NCBI GenBank assembly: GCA_900469345.1
Contig: UBWZ01000007.1
Location: 1 to 64,000 of the forward strand
Direction: 5' to 3'
DNA: 64,000 bases
Source: Hyphomicrobiales bacterium
GTDB taxonomy: Bacteria; Pseudomonadota; Alphaproteobacteria; Rhizobiales; Rhizobiaceae
Shown here: positions 8,177 through 17,364 of the stretch, in pieces
Layout: each line of letters starts with the position of its first letter
Numbering within the stretch: the first letter of the stretch is position 1
Made by a program: the position numbers and the translations under genes
The notes under the pieces: generated by a model
Seen by the model: only the letters and a program-made list of their open reading frames with translations
What the model was told of the DNA's origin: nothing
Database searches by the model: none

Positions 8177-10419
8177 CGATGGAGAGGACGCCTGTCCGCA
8201 TCCTGTTCGTCTTCGCCTGGCTGGTCGTCGGCGGAGAGGAAACCGAGGTCCGGCTGCTTGCCCAGAACCTCGACCGCAAGCGCTATCGCATCGATGTGGT
8301 CGCCTGCTTTCGCAAGCCCGAGATGCCCGAGCAGACGCACGAACAGCTGCGTGCGCTGGCGGTCGACGTCGATACGACGCCATACGAGCTTTCCTTCGAG
8401 GATACGGTCAGCTACCTGGCCGGCAAGATCCCCGGCTATGACGTCGTCGTATCATGCCAGAACGTCGCCGACGTCTACCCGGCCCTGGAACGGCTGCATC
8501 TGCGTCCGCCGCTGATCGAACACGGGGGTCTCGTATCCGAAGCTTTGGCCGGGCCGAAGCATCACACAAACCGCTACGTCGGCGTGTGCCGGTCGATCCG
8601 CGATGCCGCTGCCTCGGTGATGCCGGGGCGGGAGCATCTGGCGATCGAGATCCCCTCGATGGTGGACCTTACGGCCTTCGACCCGCTGCATCGCTATTCG
8701 GCGCGGGCAGCACTCGGGATCGCCGACGATCAGGTCCTGATCGGCTGGGTCGGGAGGCTCGACCCCAAGAAGAACGTCGAGGACTTTATCGAGGCGGCCG
8801 CCTTGGTCCACGCTACCGATCAGAACGCCCGCTTCGTCATCGTCGGCGGACCGGATGCCTTCATGCCTGACTATGCGCTGCGGTTGAAGGAGCTTTCTGC
8901 CCGGCTTGGTCTGCAGGACGTTTTGCAATTCCTCGGCGACCGCAAGGATGTGGAGGCGCTTTTGTCGGCCTTCGACATATTTGCCTGGCTTTCGCGCGGC
9001 GAAGGCATGCCGCATGTTATCGCAGAGGCGGGGGCCGCCTCCCTACCGGTGATCGCCACGCGGGACAATGGCGCCCTGCAGCAGATCGAGGACGGGGTGT
9101 CCGGGCTCTTCGTGCCCTTCAACGATCCTTCAGCCGTTGCCGAAAAAATGCGCGGCCTGATCGCCTCGCCGGAGCGTCGACGCGCGCTCGGCTCCGCGCT
9201 GCGGACGAAGGTCGAGGCTGACTATTCGGTTGCCGCCGTAATGCCGCAGTGGCAGCAACTGTTCGACGAGGTCATCCGGGAACGCCGGCCGGCTGGACCG
9301 ACGGGCCTGTTCAAGTCCTTCGTCCAGGGCGGCTTCGAGTGCTCGACCCATCGGCTTCGCCCGGGTGAAGGGGAGGTTCTCGGCCGTCGCCTCGACATGA
9401 TCGACGCCATCAACCACGATACCCATGCCGCGCAGGATTATCGCCAGCTGGCCGGGTTCGGCATCCGGACGGTTCGGGACGGCTTTCGCTGGCACCTGAT
9501 CGACCAGCCCGGTGGTTATGACTGGTCTAGCATCCGTCCCATGCTGCGGGCCGCCTCCGATACGGGAACGCAGGTGATCTGGGACCTGCTGCATTACGGT
9601 TGGCCGGACGATGTGGACATCTGGTCGCCCCGGTTCGTCGAGCGCTTCGCCAATTACGCTGCCGCCTGTGCACGGCTGGTTCGCGAGGAAAGCGATGAAG
9701 TACCGTTCTACTGTCCCGTCAACGAGATCTCGTTTTTCTCCTGGGGTGGCGGTGATGCCGGCTATCTCAATCCCTTCGCCAATGGCCGCGGGTTCGAGTT
9801 GAAGGTACAGCTGGCACGGGCCGCCATCGCCGCGATGGATGCGATCCTCGCCGTCGATGCCCGCGCCCGTTTCGTCCATTGCGATCCCGTCATCAACGTC
9901 ATCACAGAGCCCTCGCGGCCCTGGGAAGCGGGTGCTGCCGAAGGACATCGCCAGTCGCAGTTCCAGGGGTGGGATCTGATCGCCGGGCGCATGTGGCCGC
10001 AAATCGGCGGCGATGCCCGCTATCTCGATATCATCGGGGTGAACTACTACTTCAACAACCAGTGGATCCATGGCGGCCCGCCGATCGATATCGGCCACGC
10101 GCTGTACAAGCCGCTGAGCAAGATCCTCATCGAGACCTATGCCCGCTATGGCCGCCCGATGCTGATCGCCGAAACAGGGATCGAGAACGAGCGCCGCGCC
10201 TCCTGGTTCGACTATGTCTCCGAACAGGCAAACCTGGCGATCGCAGCCGGCGTTCCGCTCGAAGGCATCTGCCTCTACCCGATCGTCTGCCATCCCGGAT
10301 GGGACGACGAGAGAGCCTGCCAGAACGGGCTGCTGTCGGCAGAGGTTAGGGTCTCTGGCCGCGAGGTCCATGCGCCGCTCGCCGCCGCGATCGGCAAGGC
10401 GGTCGACGGCAACCGGTAG
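8173..10419 (+). CDS. Fusion: GT4 glycosyltransferase - clan GH-A glycoside hydrolase (GH1-like)
   Basis: 748 residues from GTG 8173, which shares GTGA with the previous stop; ATG 8179 is an alternative. Residues 6-370 are a GT4 transferase (WLVVGGEETEVRLLAQNL, GWVGRLDPKKNVEDFIEAA, and donor loop EGMPHVIAEA with Glu277 and Glu285). Residues 380-735 form a TIM-barrel hydrolase domain with CPVNEISFF (Glu518, acid/base position) and LIAETGIEN (Glu667, nucleophile position), the clan GH-A arrangement. No signal peptide, so the hydrolase should be cytoplasmic beside the transferase. It could trim, transfer or proof-read the glycan rather than degrade food. Last gene of the operon. Confidence 0.82.
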   Translation: MTMERTPVRILFVFAWLVVGGEETEVRLLAQNLDRKRYRIDVVACFRKPEMPEQTHEQLRALAVDVDTTPYELSFEDTVSYLAGKIPGYDVVVSCQNVADVYPALERLHLRPPLIEHGGLVSEALAGPKHHTNRYVGVCRSIRDAAASVMPGREHLAIEIPSMVDLTAFDPLHRYSARAALGIADDQVLIGWVGRLDPKKNVEDFIEAAALVHATDQNARFVIVGGPDAFMPDYALRLKELSARLGLQDVLQFLGDRKDVEALLSAFDIFAWLSRGEGMPHVIAEAGAASLPVIATRDNGALQQIEDGVSGLFVPFNDPSAVAEKMRGLIASPERRRALGSALRTKVEADYSVAAVMPQWQQLFDEVIRERRPAGPTGLFKSFVQGGFECSTHRLRPGEGEVLGRRLDMIDAINHDTHAAQDYRQLAGFGIRTVRDGFRWHLIDQPGGYDWSSIRPMLRAASDTGTQVIWDLLHYGWPDDVDIWSPRFVERFANYAAACARLVREESDEVPFYCPVNEISFFSWGGGDAGYLNPFANGRGFELKVQLARAAIAAMDAILAVDARARFVHCDPVINVITEPSRPWEAGAAEGHRQSQFQGWDLIAGRMWPQIGGDARYLDIIGVNYYFNNQWIHGGPPIDIGHALYKPLSKILIETYARYGRPMLIAETGIENERRASWFDYVSEQANLAIAAGVPLEGICLYPIVCHPGWDDERACQNGLLSAEVRVSGREVHAPLAAAIGKAVDGNR

Positions 10420-10543
10420 ACCGACACGGTCTGCGTGCCCGTTGCATCCGCGGCGGGCACCGGATAGCGGCGATTGACGCAGAGCAAGGTCAAGCTGGCC
10501 ATGCCGGATACGCTTGTCTCATCGGACGATCGGATTTGGCTTC

Positions 10544-10738
10544 ATGACCTGGCTCCTGCGCATCATTCTGGCTTGCACCGGCGTCGTCGCAGGGTGGTTC
10601 GTGCCGCACGACGACATCGGCTACACGATCATTCAGTTCGTGGTTTTTCTTTTGATGATCCTCGCCGCGTCCGTTCTGGTTCTCTACCGCCAGAGGCTCA
10701 TCAGCATATTCACGCGGTCTTCAACTCCGAAACGGTGA
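10544..10738 (+). CDS. Small two-helix membrane protein
   Basis: 64 residues from ATG 10544. It has two hydrophobic stretches, LLRIILACTGVVAGWFV and a longer one ending MILAASVLVLY, followed by a basic tail (RQRLISIFTRSSTPKR). The short loop between them (PHDDIGYT) is acidic. This is a typical small inner-membrane hairpin with positive charges inside. The ribosome site is weak. It follows the glycan operon by 125 bases, but a link is not shown. No function recognised. Confidence 0.5.
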   Translation: MTWLLRIILACTGVVAGWFVPHDDIGYTIIQFVVFLLMILAASVLVLYRQRLISIFTRSSTPKR

Positions 10739-11043
10739 CGAAGCCGGTCCAGCGGCTCGTTGGCCTATTTCCGCGTCCCGGCGCAGGTTGAACGGCGCGT
10801 ATTCGCCTCTCTGCGAGGTCGCCCAAGTCGTCCTGACGAAGCCCTTCGAGATGAAGGCGCACACGGCTCCGCGCAGACAACAGGTCCGGTTGTCGACCGC
10901 TCCACCTGTGCCTCCAGGGGTTGAAGGCCAAAGAAATCTATTTCTCATCAAAAAATTTTCGATTGGACAGCGCGGCCTAACGAAGCTCGACTGCTGTGAA
11001 CAAGTCCAAGCTGCATGTTCCGTTCAACAGTTTCGAGGCACCT
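10739..11043. other. Intergenic region with the leader of the peptide-type importer
   Basis: About 300 bases with no convincing gene; short open frames here lack ribosome sites. The right part holds the AT-rich element described at 10931-10968, which should be the promoter/operator of the importer operon. Nothing recognisable between 10739 and 10930. Confidence 0.5.
10931..10968 (+). promoter_or_regulatory. Putative LysR-type operator, copy A
   Basis: Contains AAATTTTCGATTGGAC at 10953-10968, nearly identical to AAATTTCGATTGGAC at 19555-19569. It also contains AAGAAATCTA at 10931-10940, identical to 18307-18316 in the divergent LysR promoter. An AT-rich element in an otherwise GC-rich region, shared by three promoters around one LysR gene, is probably that regulator's binding site. 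It ends 75 bases before the preferred start of the importer operon. Confidence 0.6.
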
Positions 11044-12594
11044 GTGACACCTTCCCACCTTCCGGATTTCAATGCGACGAGACGAACCGTTCTGATCAGC
11101 CTCAGCGCCGGCGTGGTCGCGCTTGCCATGCCGCAGGGCACGCTTGCGCAAACCGCGGGCGGCGGCGTCCTGAAATTCGGCCTGTCGACTTTCCCGCCTA
11201 CCCTCAAGCCTTTCGACAATACCGGCGGAGCGGCCAACACAGTCAAGCTGATGCTGTATCGCGGGCTGATGGGCTACGACGCAACCGGCAAGCTTGTGAA
11301 CGAAATCGCCGAAAGTGTGGCCTGGAGCAATCCGACCACCGCCGTCTTCAAGCTGCGGCCCAACGCCGTGTTCCATGACGGAAGCCCGGTCACCGCGGCC
11401 GACGTCGTCTTCTCGCTCAACGAAATCACCAAGCAGGGCTCGTCCGCCTACCTTAAGAGCGACCTGAAGATCATCAGCGCCGTCGAGGCGGTGGACGACA
11501 AGACCGTTCAGATTACGCTGAAAGCGCCGAGCGCCATCTTCCTCGATCTGCTGGCCAGCTATTGCTGCCCCGTCATCTCGGCAAAGAGCACCGACAGCGA
11601 TGTCATCGGTGCCGGCCCCTTTACACTGAAAGGGAGCGAGAAAGGCGTCTTTATCGAATTAGCACGTTTCAAGGACTACTATCTGTCGGATCAGCCGCAT
11701 GTCGACGGTATCCGCTTCATCGCCTATGCGGACGAGAACCTTCGCTACGCAGCCCTTGCGGCCGGCGACGTCGACCTCATCGAGTACCTGCCCTGGACGC
11801 AGTTCGACGCGGTCGAAGCCTCCAAGACGCTGAAGATGAAGACCACGCTTGGGCCCTTCATGTTCCTGCTGTTCAACGTCACCGATGGCCCCTTCGCCAA
11901 TGCAAAGGTGCGCCAGGCCGTCGGTTATGCGATTGAGCGCCAGGATGTCGTCGATGCTGCCTTTGCGGGACGGGGCGTTCCGCTTTACGGCCTTCCCAAC
12001 CCCAAGGGATCGCCCTTCGATCTCTCCGACCCCGCCCATGAATGGAAATACGACGTCGACAAGGCCAAGGCGCTGCTCGCCGAGGCCGGCTATCCGAACG
12101 GCTTCGAATGCCGCCTGCTGGCAACTGCCACCTACGGTATGCACCAGGACACGGCCTCCGTGGTCCAGGCCTATCTCGCCGCGATCGGCATCAACGCCAC
12201 GCTGGACCTCCCCGACTGGGGTACGCGCGTCACGGCCGGCAAGGAAGGCAAGTACAATATCGCTGTTCATGGCACGTCGGGAAATTACAACGACCCCGAC
12301 GCGCTCTGGTCGCTGCTCTATTCCGGCAACCCCTCCTATCTGCAGTCCTTCGGCTTCAAGAGCGCGCGGATCGACGGGCTCTTGGAACAGGGTCGCAACG
12401 AGGTCGATCCGGAGAAGCGCAAGACCATCTACCAGCAGCTGGTCGTCGCCTATTACGAGGAAGTGCCGCAGGTGCCGCTGAACTGGCGGATCCAGGCCTA
12501 TGCGATGAAGCAATCCGTCGAAGGTTTTGAACAGCTCCCGGGCTTCCTCAGCGGGTCATCAGCCTACGCGCTCGACGAGACGAAACTCGGATAA
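11044..12594 (+). CDS. ABC transporter substrate-binding protein, family 5 (peptide/nickel type)
   Basis: 516 residues from GTG 11044, preferred because GAGG lies 5 bases upstream and this leaves a normal leader after the operator; GTG 10996 (532 residues) is the other candidate. The N-terminus has a twin-arginine-like signal (ATRRTVLISLSAG, cleavage near TLAQ). The mature protein has the SBP family 5 pattern: PNAVFHDGSPVTAADVVFSL, FNVTDGPFANAKVRQAVGYAI and DVDKAKALLAEAGYPNG. It would bind the substrate in the periplasm and deliver it to the permeases that follow directly. The Cys pair in LASYCCPVIS is uncommon. Confidence 0.9.
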   Translation: MTPSHLPDFNATRRTVLISLSAGVVALAMPQGTLAQTAGGGVLKFGLSTFPPTLKPFDNTGGAANTVKLMLYRGLMGYDATGKLVNEIAESVAWSNPTTAVFKLRPNAVFHDGSPVTAADVVFSLNEITKQGSSAYLKSDLKIISAVEAVDDKTVQITLKAPSAIFLDLLASYCCPVISAKSTDSDVIGAGPFTLKGSEKGVFIELARFKDYYLSDQPHVDGIRFIAYADENLRYAALAAGDVDLIEYLPWTQFDAVEASKTLKMKTTLGPFMFLLFNVTDGPFANAKVRQAVGYAIERQDVVDAAFAGRGVPLYGLPNPKGSPFDLSDPAHEWKYDVDKAKALLAEAGYPNGFECRLLATATYGMHQDTASVVQAYLAAIGINATLDLPDWGTRVTAGKEGKYNIAVHGTSGNYNDPDALWSLLYSGNPSYLQSFGFKSARIDGLLEQGRNEVDPEKRKTIYQQLVVAYYEEVPQVPLNWRIQAYAMKQSVEGFEQLPGFLSGSSAYALDETKLG

Positions 12595-12606
12595 GGGGCA
12601 GGCTGG

Positions 12607-13560
12607 ATGCTGGCTTTCATTTCCCGTCGCCTGGCAACGGCTGTTGTCATGCTGCTGGTCATCGGTACGATCATCTTCTCGCTGCTGATCATCGTACCGG
12701 GCGACCCGGCAGAGCTGCTGCTGTCGACCGGCGGCGGCTCGGCGACACCGGAAGCCATTGCAAACCTGCGCTCCACCATGGGCCTCGACAAGCCTGTCCT
12801 CGTTCAGTACGCGACCTTTCTCTACGACACAGCACGGCTGGATTTCGGAACCTCGATCGTGGACAGCGGGTCGATTTCGTCGGCGATCGCCCTGCGCCTG
12901 CCGCGCACGCTGGAGATCATCGTCGTCGGTGCGATTTTGGCGCTTGCGGTCGCCATCCCGACCGGTACCGCTGCAGGGCTGCGGGCGGGCGGGCGCTTCG
13001 ATATTGCTGCCTCCGCCGTCAACGCCCTTCTGACCTCCGTGCCCGGCTTCGTCGTCGGCACCCTGTTCATCTATTTCTTTGCTCAGGTCCTGGGCTGGCT
13101 CCCGGCCGGCGGCTATGTGGCGTTTGCGGCCAATCCTGCGCAGCATTTGCAAATGCTGATCCTCCCTTCCGTGACCGTCGGCCTGCATCTTGCCACCATC
13201 GTCTTTCGCATGACGCGCGCCAGCGTTCTGGAAATGCGCGGTCACGATTGGGTGCGCACCGCCGTCGCCAAGGGCCTCCGCCGCAAACGGGTGGTCCGCC
13301 GCCATATTCTGCACAATGCGCTTGGGCCGATCATCACGGTGGTCGGGCTGCAGCTCGGCATCCTTCTCGGATCGACCGTTCTCGTCGAGTTCGTCTACAA
13401 TTGGCCGGGACTGAGCGGTCTCCTGGTCTCGGCCGTCGAACAGCGGGACTACCCGACGGTGCGAGCCGTCATCCTCACCGTCGCCGCGATCTTCATCGCC
13501 ATCAACACGGTGATCGATATCCTGTCCTCGCTGCTCGATCCGAGGATACGCCTGCAATGA
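12607..13560 (+). CDS. ABC transporter permease, DppB/OppB type
   Basis: 317 residues. The start MLAFISRRLATAVVMLLVIGTI is the first membrane helix of DppB-like permeases, followed by the family's N-terminal periplasmic region (PGDPAELLL, MGLDKPVLVQY). The later EAA-type loop RASVLEMRGHDWVRTAVAKG is the coupling helix that contacts the ATPase. The C-terminus [14 protein letters not shown] is also typical. It starts 12 bases after the binding-protein gene and overlaps the next gene by ATGA. Confidence 0.92.
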   Translation: MLAFISRRLATAVVMLLVIGTIIFSLLIIVPGDPAELLLSTGGGSATPEAIANLRSTMGLDKPVLVQYATFLYDTARLDFGTSIVDSGSISSAIALRLPRTLEIIVVGAILALAVAIPTGTAAGLRAGGRFDIAASAVNALLTSVPGFVVGTLFIYFFAQVLGWLPAGGYVAFAANPAQHLQMLILPSVTVGLHLATIVFRMTRASVLEMRGHDWVRTAVAKGLRRKRVVRRHILHNALGPIITVVGLQLGILLGSTVLVEFVYNWPGLSGLLVSAVEQRDYPTVRAVILTVAAIFIAINTVIDILSSLLDPRIRLQ

Positions 13561-15482
13561 TGTCGATGCCTCGCATTCCTACGCGCATGATCGTCCCGAG
13601 CCTCTTGCTTGCGGCACTGATCGTCATCCCCTTTGCCGCGCCGCTGATCACCGCTGAAGATCCGATCAAGATGGCGGTCCGCTACAGGCTCGCCGCTCCA
13701 GACCTTGCTCATTGGCTGGGCCGCGACGAGTTCGGTCGCGACCGGCTGGCGCGGGTGCTCTACGGCGGGCAGGTTTCGCTGACGGTCGCCTTTGTCGCCA
13801 CCAGCATCGCCTGCATCGTTGGAACATTCTTCGGGCTGATCGGCGCCTATTTCCGCGGTCCGTCGGAGTTCATCACCACCCGGCTGTCCGATATCGTCCT
13901 CTGTTTCCCACCCATCCTTCTGGCACTGCTGGTCGTCACCCTGTTCGGTCCGGGCGCCGGCACCCTCGTGGCGGTGCTGTCGGTCCTCTACTTTCCGACA
14001 TTTGCCCGCATCGCCTTTTCCGAAGCCCTGCGCGTTACGTCACTCGATTTCGTCGAAGCGTCGCGCGCACTCGGCACACCGTCACGCCGCATCGTTCTCG
14101 GGACCATCCTGCCGAACATTGCGGGCCCCCTGTCGGTCCAGTACTCGCTGACGGCCGCCGCCGCGATCACCATCGAGAGCGGCCTGTCGTTTCTCGGCCT
14201 TGGCGTCGTGCCACCGGCACCGTCCTGGGGACAGATGATCCGCGGTGCGCGCCAGTTCATGAACCAGGATCCCCTCGGCATCCTGATCCCTTGCGCCGCG
14301 CTGGTGCTGACGATCTACGCGATCAACTTCTTCTGCGACCGGCTGCGCGATACCCTGGATCCGAAGGGCGGCGCCGGCAGCGGGATGGACGATGTCTCGG
14401 CGCCGCTGGCGCTCGCAAACGCACCCGCGATCGACGATCCGGATGTGGTCGCCATGATCACCGACCTGCGGCTCGAGACCTCGCGCTACGGTACACCGGT
14501 CGCCGTCATCGAAGAGGTGTCGCTGACGCTGCGCGCCAACCAATGCACGGCGCTTGTCGGCGAAAGCGGGTCGGGAAAGTCGCTTTCGTCTCTCGCCCTG
14601 ATGGGGCTGCTGCCCGGGGCGATCCGCCAGGCGTCGGGAACGCTGCAGCTGCGGCGCAAGAGCGGCGATGTCGTCGACCTCGGCTTCCTCGATGCCCGCA
14701 CCCTCGAAGATATTCGCGGCAACGACATTGCCATGATCTTCCAGGAGCCGATGACCTCGCTCAACCCGATCCACACGATCAGCGGCCAGATGATCGAAGC
14801 GATCCTGGCGCACCGCCCGATGTCGAAAACCGAAGCGCGCAGCCATGCGATTGCGTTACTAAAGCGGGTCGGGATGAATGATGCCGAGCGGCGGATAGAC
14901 AGCTACCCGGACCAGATGTCCGGGGGCATGCGGCAGCGCGTGATGATCGCCATGGCATTCGCCTGCGAACCGCGCCTGCTGATCGCCGACGAGCCGACCA
15001 CCGCGCTCGACGTGACGATCCAGGCCGAGATCATCGAACTGCTGCAGAGCCTGAGACAGGATCAGGCAAGCGGGCTCAGCCTGCTGTTCGTCAGTCACAA
15101 TCTTGGAATCGTCGCCGACATCGCAGACCGCGTGGCCGTGATGTATTCCGGCCAGATCGTCGAGGAAGGCCTCGCCGATCTGATCCTGCGCGATCCGCAT
15201 CATCCCTACACGCGGGCGCTGATCGAGAGCATGCCGTCCTCACATGAAGCGCTCCATTCCACCGGTGGTGACCGGCTGCCGGCGATCTCCGGCACGCCGC
15301 CGCTGCCCTCGGCGCGCCCCTCCGGCTGCGCGTTTCGTGACCGCTGTCCGATCGCCATTGCCAGCTGTGCAGAAATCCGCCCGCAACTCTATCCCAGCCC
15401 GGACGGAGAGCGCTCGGTCCGGTGCCTGCGCGCACCCGAGGCTCCGGGCGGTCTGCAAATGTCCCGAACGGAGGCAGCATGA
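13557..15482 (+). CDS. Fused ABC permease (DppC type) and ATPase (DppD type)
   Basis: 641 residues from ATG 13557 (ATGA overlap with the upstream permease). Residues 1-270 are a DppC-like permease ([17 protein letters not shown], coupling loop [18 protein letters not shown]). Residues 300-641 are an ATPase with Walker [10 protein letters not shown]-loop QEPMTSLNP, signature MSGGMRQRV, Walker [13 protein letters not shown], and the peptide-type C-terminal cysteine motif ([14 protein letters not shown]), which in this family can hold an Fe-S cluster. Permease-ATPase fusions of this class are known. The partner ATPase is the next gene, giving a complete importer with a binding protein, two permease domains and two ATPase domains. 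Confidence 0.92.
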   Translation: MMSMPRIPTRMIVPSLLLAALIVIPFAAPLITAEDPIKMAVRYRLAAPDLAHWLGRDEFGRDRLARVLYGGQVSLTVAFVATSIACIVGTFFGLIGAYFRGPSEFITTRLSDIVLCFPPILLALLVVTLFGPGAGTLVAVLSVLYFPTFARIAFSEALRVTSLDFVEASRALGTPSRRIVLGTILPNIAGPLSVQYSLTAAAAITIESGLSFLGLGVVPPAPSWGQMIRGARQFMNQDPLGILIPCAALVLTIYAINFFCDRLRDTLDPKGGAGSGMDDVSAPLALANAPAIDDPDVVAMITDLRLETSRYGTPVAVIEEVSLTLRANQCTALVGESGSGKSLSSLALMGLLPGAIRQASGTLQLRRKSGDVVDLGFLDARTLEDIRGNDIAMIFQEPMTSLNPIHTISGQMIEAILAHRPMSKTEARSHAIALLKRVGMNDAERRIDSYPDQMSGGMRQRVMIAMAFACEPRLLIADEPTTALDVTIQAEIIELLQSLRQDQASGLSLLFVSHNLGIVADIADRVAVMYSGQIVEEGLADLILRDPHHPYTRALIESMPSSHEALHSTGGDRLPAISGTPPLPSARPSGCAFRDRCPIAIASCAEIRPQLYPSPDGERSVRCLRAPEAPGGLQMSRTEAA

Positions 15483-16447
15483 CCCAGGCTCCCCTTCTCG
15501 ACGTGCAGAAGCTCCGGAAAAGCTACCCGATCGGGCGCCGTGGACTGTTTTCGCGCCGCACCCTCAACGTCCTGCACGATGTCAGTTTCAGTGTCGCGCC
15601 CGGCGAGGTGCTGGGTCTCGTTGGAGAAAGCGGTTCGGGCAAGAGCACGATCGGCCGCGCCATATTGCGCCTGATCGAGTCCGAAAGTGCTGCGATGCGC
15701 TTCAAGGGACAGGATCTGAACACCATCCCGTCCGGCCGGCTGCGCGACTTGCGCAAGGACATGCAGATCATCTTCCAGGATCCCTATGCGAGCCTCGATC
15801 CACGCAAGACCATCCGCGCGGTGCTGTCGGAAGCACTCGATGCCCATGGCCTGCACAGGGGGCCTGCCCGAGGCCCCCGGCTGACCGAGCTCGTGAACCT
15901 CGTCGGGCTCGATCCGAGCTTTCTCGACCGTCGACCGCACGAATTCTCCGGCGGGCAGCGGCAGCGCATCGGCATCGCTCGGGCGCTCGCCGTCGAGCCG
16001 AGCTTCATCGTCTGTGACGAGGCGGTATCGGCGCTCGATGTTTCCATCCAGGCACAGGTGCTCAACCTCCTGGCGGATCTGCGCGCCATGACCGGCGTGT
16101 CGCTGCTCTTTATCAGCCACGACCTGTCGGTCGTGCGCTTTATCTCGGATCGCGTGATGGTCCTTTATCTCGGCCGGGTGATGGAGGTTGGGCCGGCCGA
16201 CCAGGTGCATTTTGCGCCCAAGCATCCCTATACCGCGGCGCTGGTGTCGGCCGAACCGAGCCTGCACCGCGAAAACCGTCGCATTCGACTGACCGGCGAG
16301 ATCCCCTCGCCGCTCTCGTTGCCCTCCGGCTGCATCTTCCGCAACCGCTGTCCCTATGCCTTGCCCGCCTGTGCCGACACCGTACCGCAACTGCAGACAG
16401 TGGGCGATCAGCACCAGGCGGCCTGCCTCCGACATGACATTCTGTAA
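15479..16447 (+). CDS. ABC transporter ATP-binding protein, DppF/OppF type
   Basis: 322 residues from ATG 15479, with GGAGG 5 bases upstream and an ATGA overlap with the previous stop. Walker [11 protein letters not shown]-loop FQDPYASLDPR, signature FSGGQRQRIGIARAL and Walker B FIVCDEAVSALD are all present, as is the C-terminal OppF-type cysteine cluster (CIFRNRCPYALPAC). Second ATPase of the importer. Confidence 0.93.
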   Translation: MTQAPLLDVQKLRKSYPIGRRGLFSRRTLNVLHDVSFSVAPGEVLGLVGESGSGKSTIGRAILRLIESESAAMRFKGQDLNTIPSGRLRDLRKDMQIIFQDPYASLDPRKTIRAVLSEALDAHGLHRGPARGPRLTELVNLVGLDPSFLDRRPHEFSGGQRQRIGIARALAVEPSFIVCDEAVSALDVSIQAQVLNLLADLRAMTGVSLLFISHDLSVVRFISDRVMVLYLGRVMEVGPADQVHFAPKHPYTAALVSAEPSLHRENRRIRLTGEIPSPLSLPSGCIFRNRCPYALPACADTVPQLQTVGDQHQAACLRHDIL

Positions 16448-16457
16448 GGATTTCCCC

Positions 16458-17270
16458 ATGCTGACTGAAAAGATCAAGATCGCCGAACTGACCAGCGAAG
16501 AAGCGCGGCAGTTCCTCAACGACGACGCCGTCATCCTCCTGCCGATGGGCTCGCTGGAAGACCAGGGCACGCACGCGCCGATGGGTGATTATCTCGCCGC
16601 GGAAGCCGTGGCGCTCGACATTGCCCGCGCCGCGCGCGCCGAGGGCATACCGACCTTTATCGCGCCAGTCATTCCGTTTGGCGGCGCCGACTACTTCGGG
16701 TCGTCGCATGGCGGCATCGCCTTGAGCCAGTCGACGCTCGTCGCTGTGCTCGATGATATGTTCGCCTGCCTTGCCCGCCACGGGCTGACCAAGGTATTGG
16801 TCATCAACGGCCATGGCGGCAATGTCGGCGCCATCAACGACGTCTCGCTGAAATGGCGCCAGACCAACGGCATGTTCGTCGCGTCGATGTATCTTTGGCA
16901 GATCAGCTACGAATTGCTGAAGGAGATCCTTGGCGCAGATGCCGCGGCCAAGTCCTCCGGTCACGGCGGCGATCCGCTGACATCGGTGGGCCTGCACTAC
17001 TACCCCGAGATCCTGCGCATGGATCTGGCAAAGGCACCGCCGAAGGGCCAGAAGGCGATGGGCGTCGACGTTGCGGGGTTTGCGGCGCTGAAATATGCAG
17101 GCGCCCGTCTGCAGGCGCCGATCGAGGCCATGGAAACGGCACCGCATGGCGTCTGGGGCGGCGACCCCGTTTTCTGCTCGGCTGAAACGGGAGCTGCCCT
17201 TACCGAGCGTCTGGTCAAGATCGGGGCCGGCTTCATCCGGGACCACGTGTCCCGGCGCTTTGCCGCCTGA
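16458..17270 (+). CDS. Creatininase-family amidohydrolase
   Basis: 270 residues from ATG 16458, with AAGGA 8 bases upstream; 10 bases after the ATPase gene. The metal-site motifs of the creatininase family are present: LPMGSLEDQGTHAPMGDYLAAE (Glu, His and Asp ligands), FGGADYFGSSHGGIALS, and VLVINGHGGNVGAIND. Family members are cytoplasmic Zn/Mn enzymes that open cyclic amides or cut amide bonds (creatinine, formamidopyrimidine and mycofactocin precursors). As the last gene of an ABC importer operon it probably hydrolyses the imported compound. The family is broad; creatinine itself is not implied. Confidence 0.85.
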   Translation: MLTEKIKIAELTSEEARQFLNDDAVILLPMGSLEDQGTHAPMGDYLAAEAVALDIARAARAEGIPTFIAPVIPFGGADYFGSSHGGIALSQSTLVAVLDDMFACLARHGLTKVLVINGHGGNVGAINDVSLKWRQTNGMFVASMYLWQISYELLKEILGADAAAKSSGHGGDPLTSVGLHYYPEILRMDLAKAPPKGQKAMGVDVAGFAALKYAGARLQAPIEAMETAPHGVWGGDPVFCSAETGAALTERLVKIGAGFIRDHVSRRFAA

Positions 17271-17364
17271 GAGATCGTCATCCGGACCGTGGCGTAAGCG
17301 GGTGCCGTACGCACCGACTGCGCCGCGACCGGCCACGAGCGCCGGGCGGCTGGACCGGCCTCGA

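Noticed and set aside
4820-8383. A 1187-codon minus-strand open frame opposite the triple-fusion gene
   Set aside because: It is an antisense shadow caused by GC-biased third positions. It has no recognisable domains, while the plus strand shows three clear enzyme domains.
15389-16570. A minus-strand frame across the second peptide-importer ATPase
   Set aside because: Antisense shadow; the plus strand has Walker A, signature and Walker B motifs in the right order.
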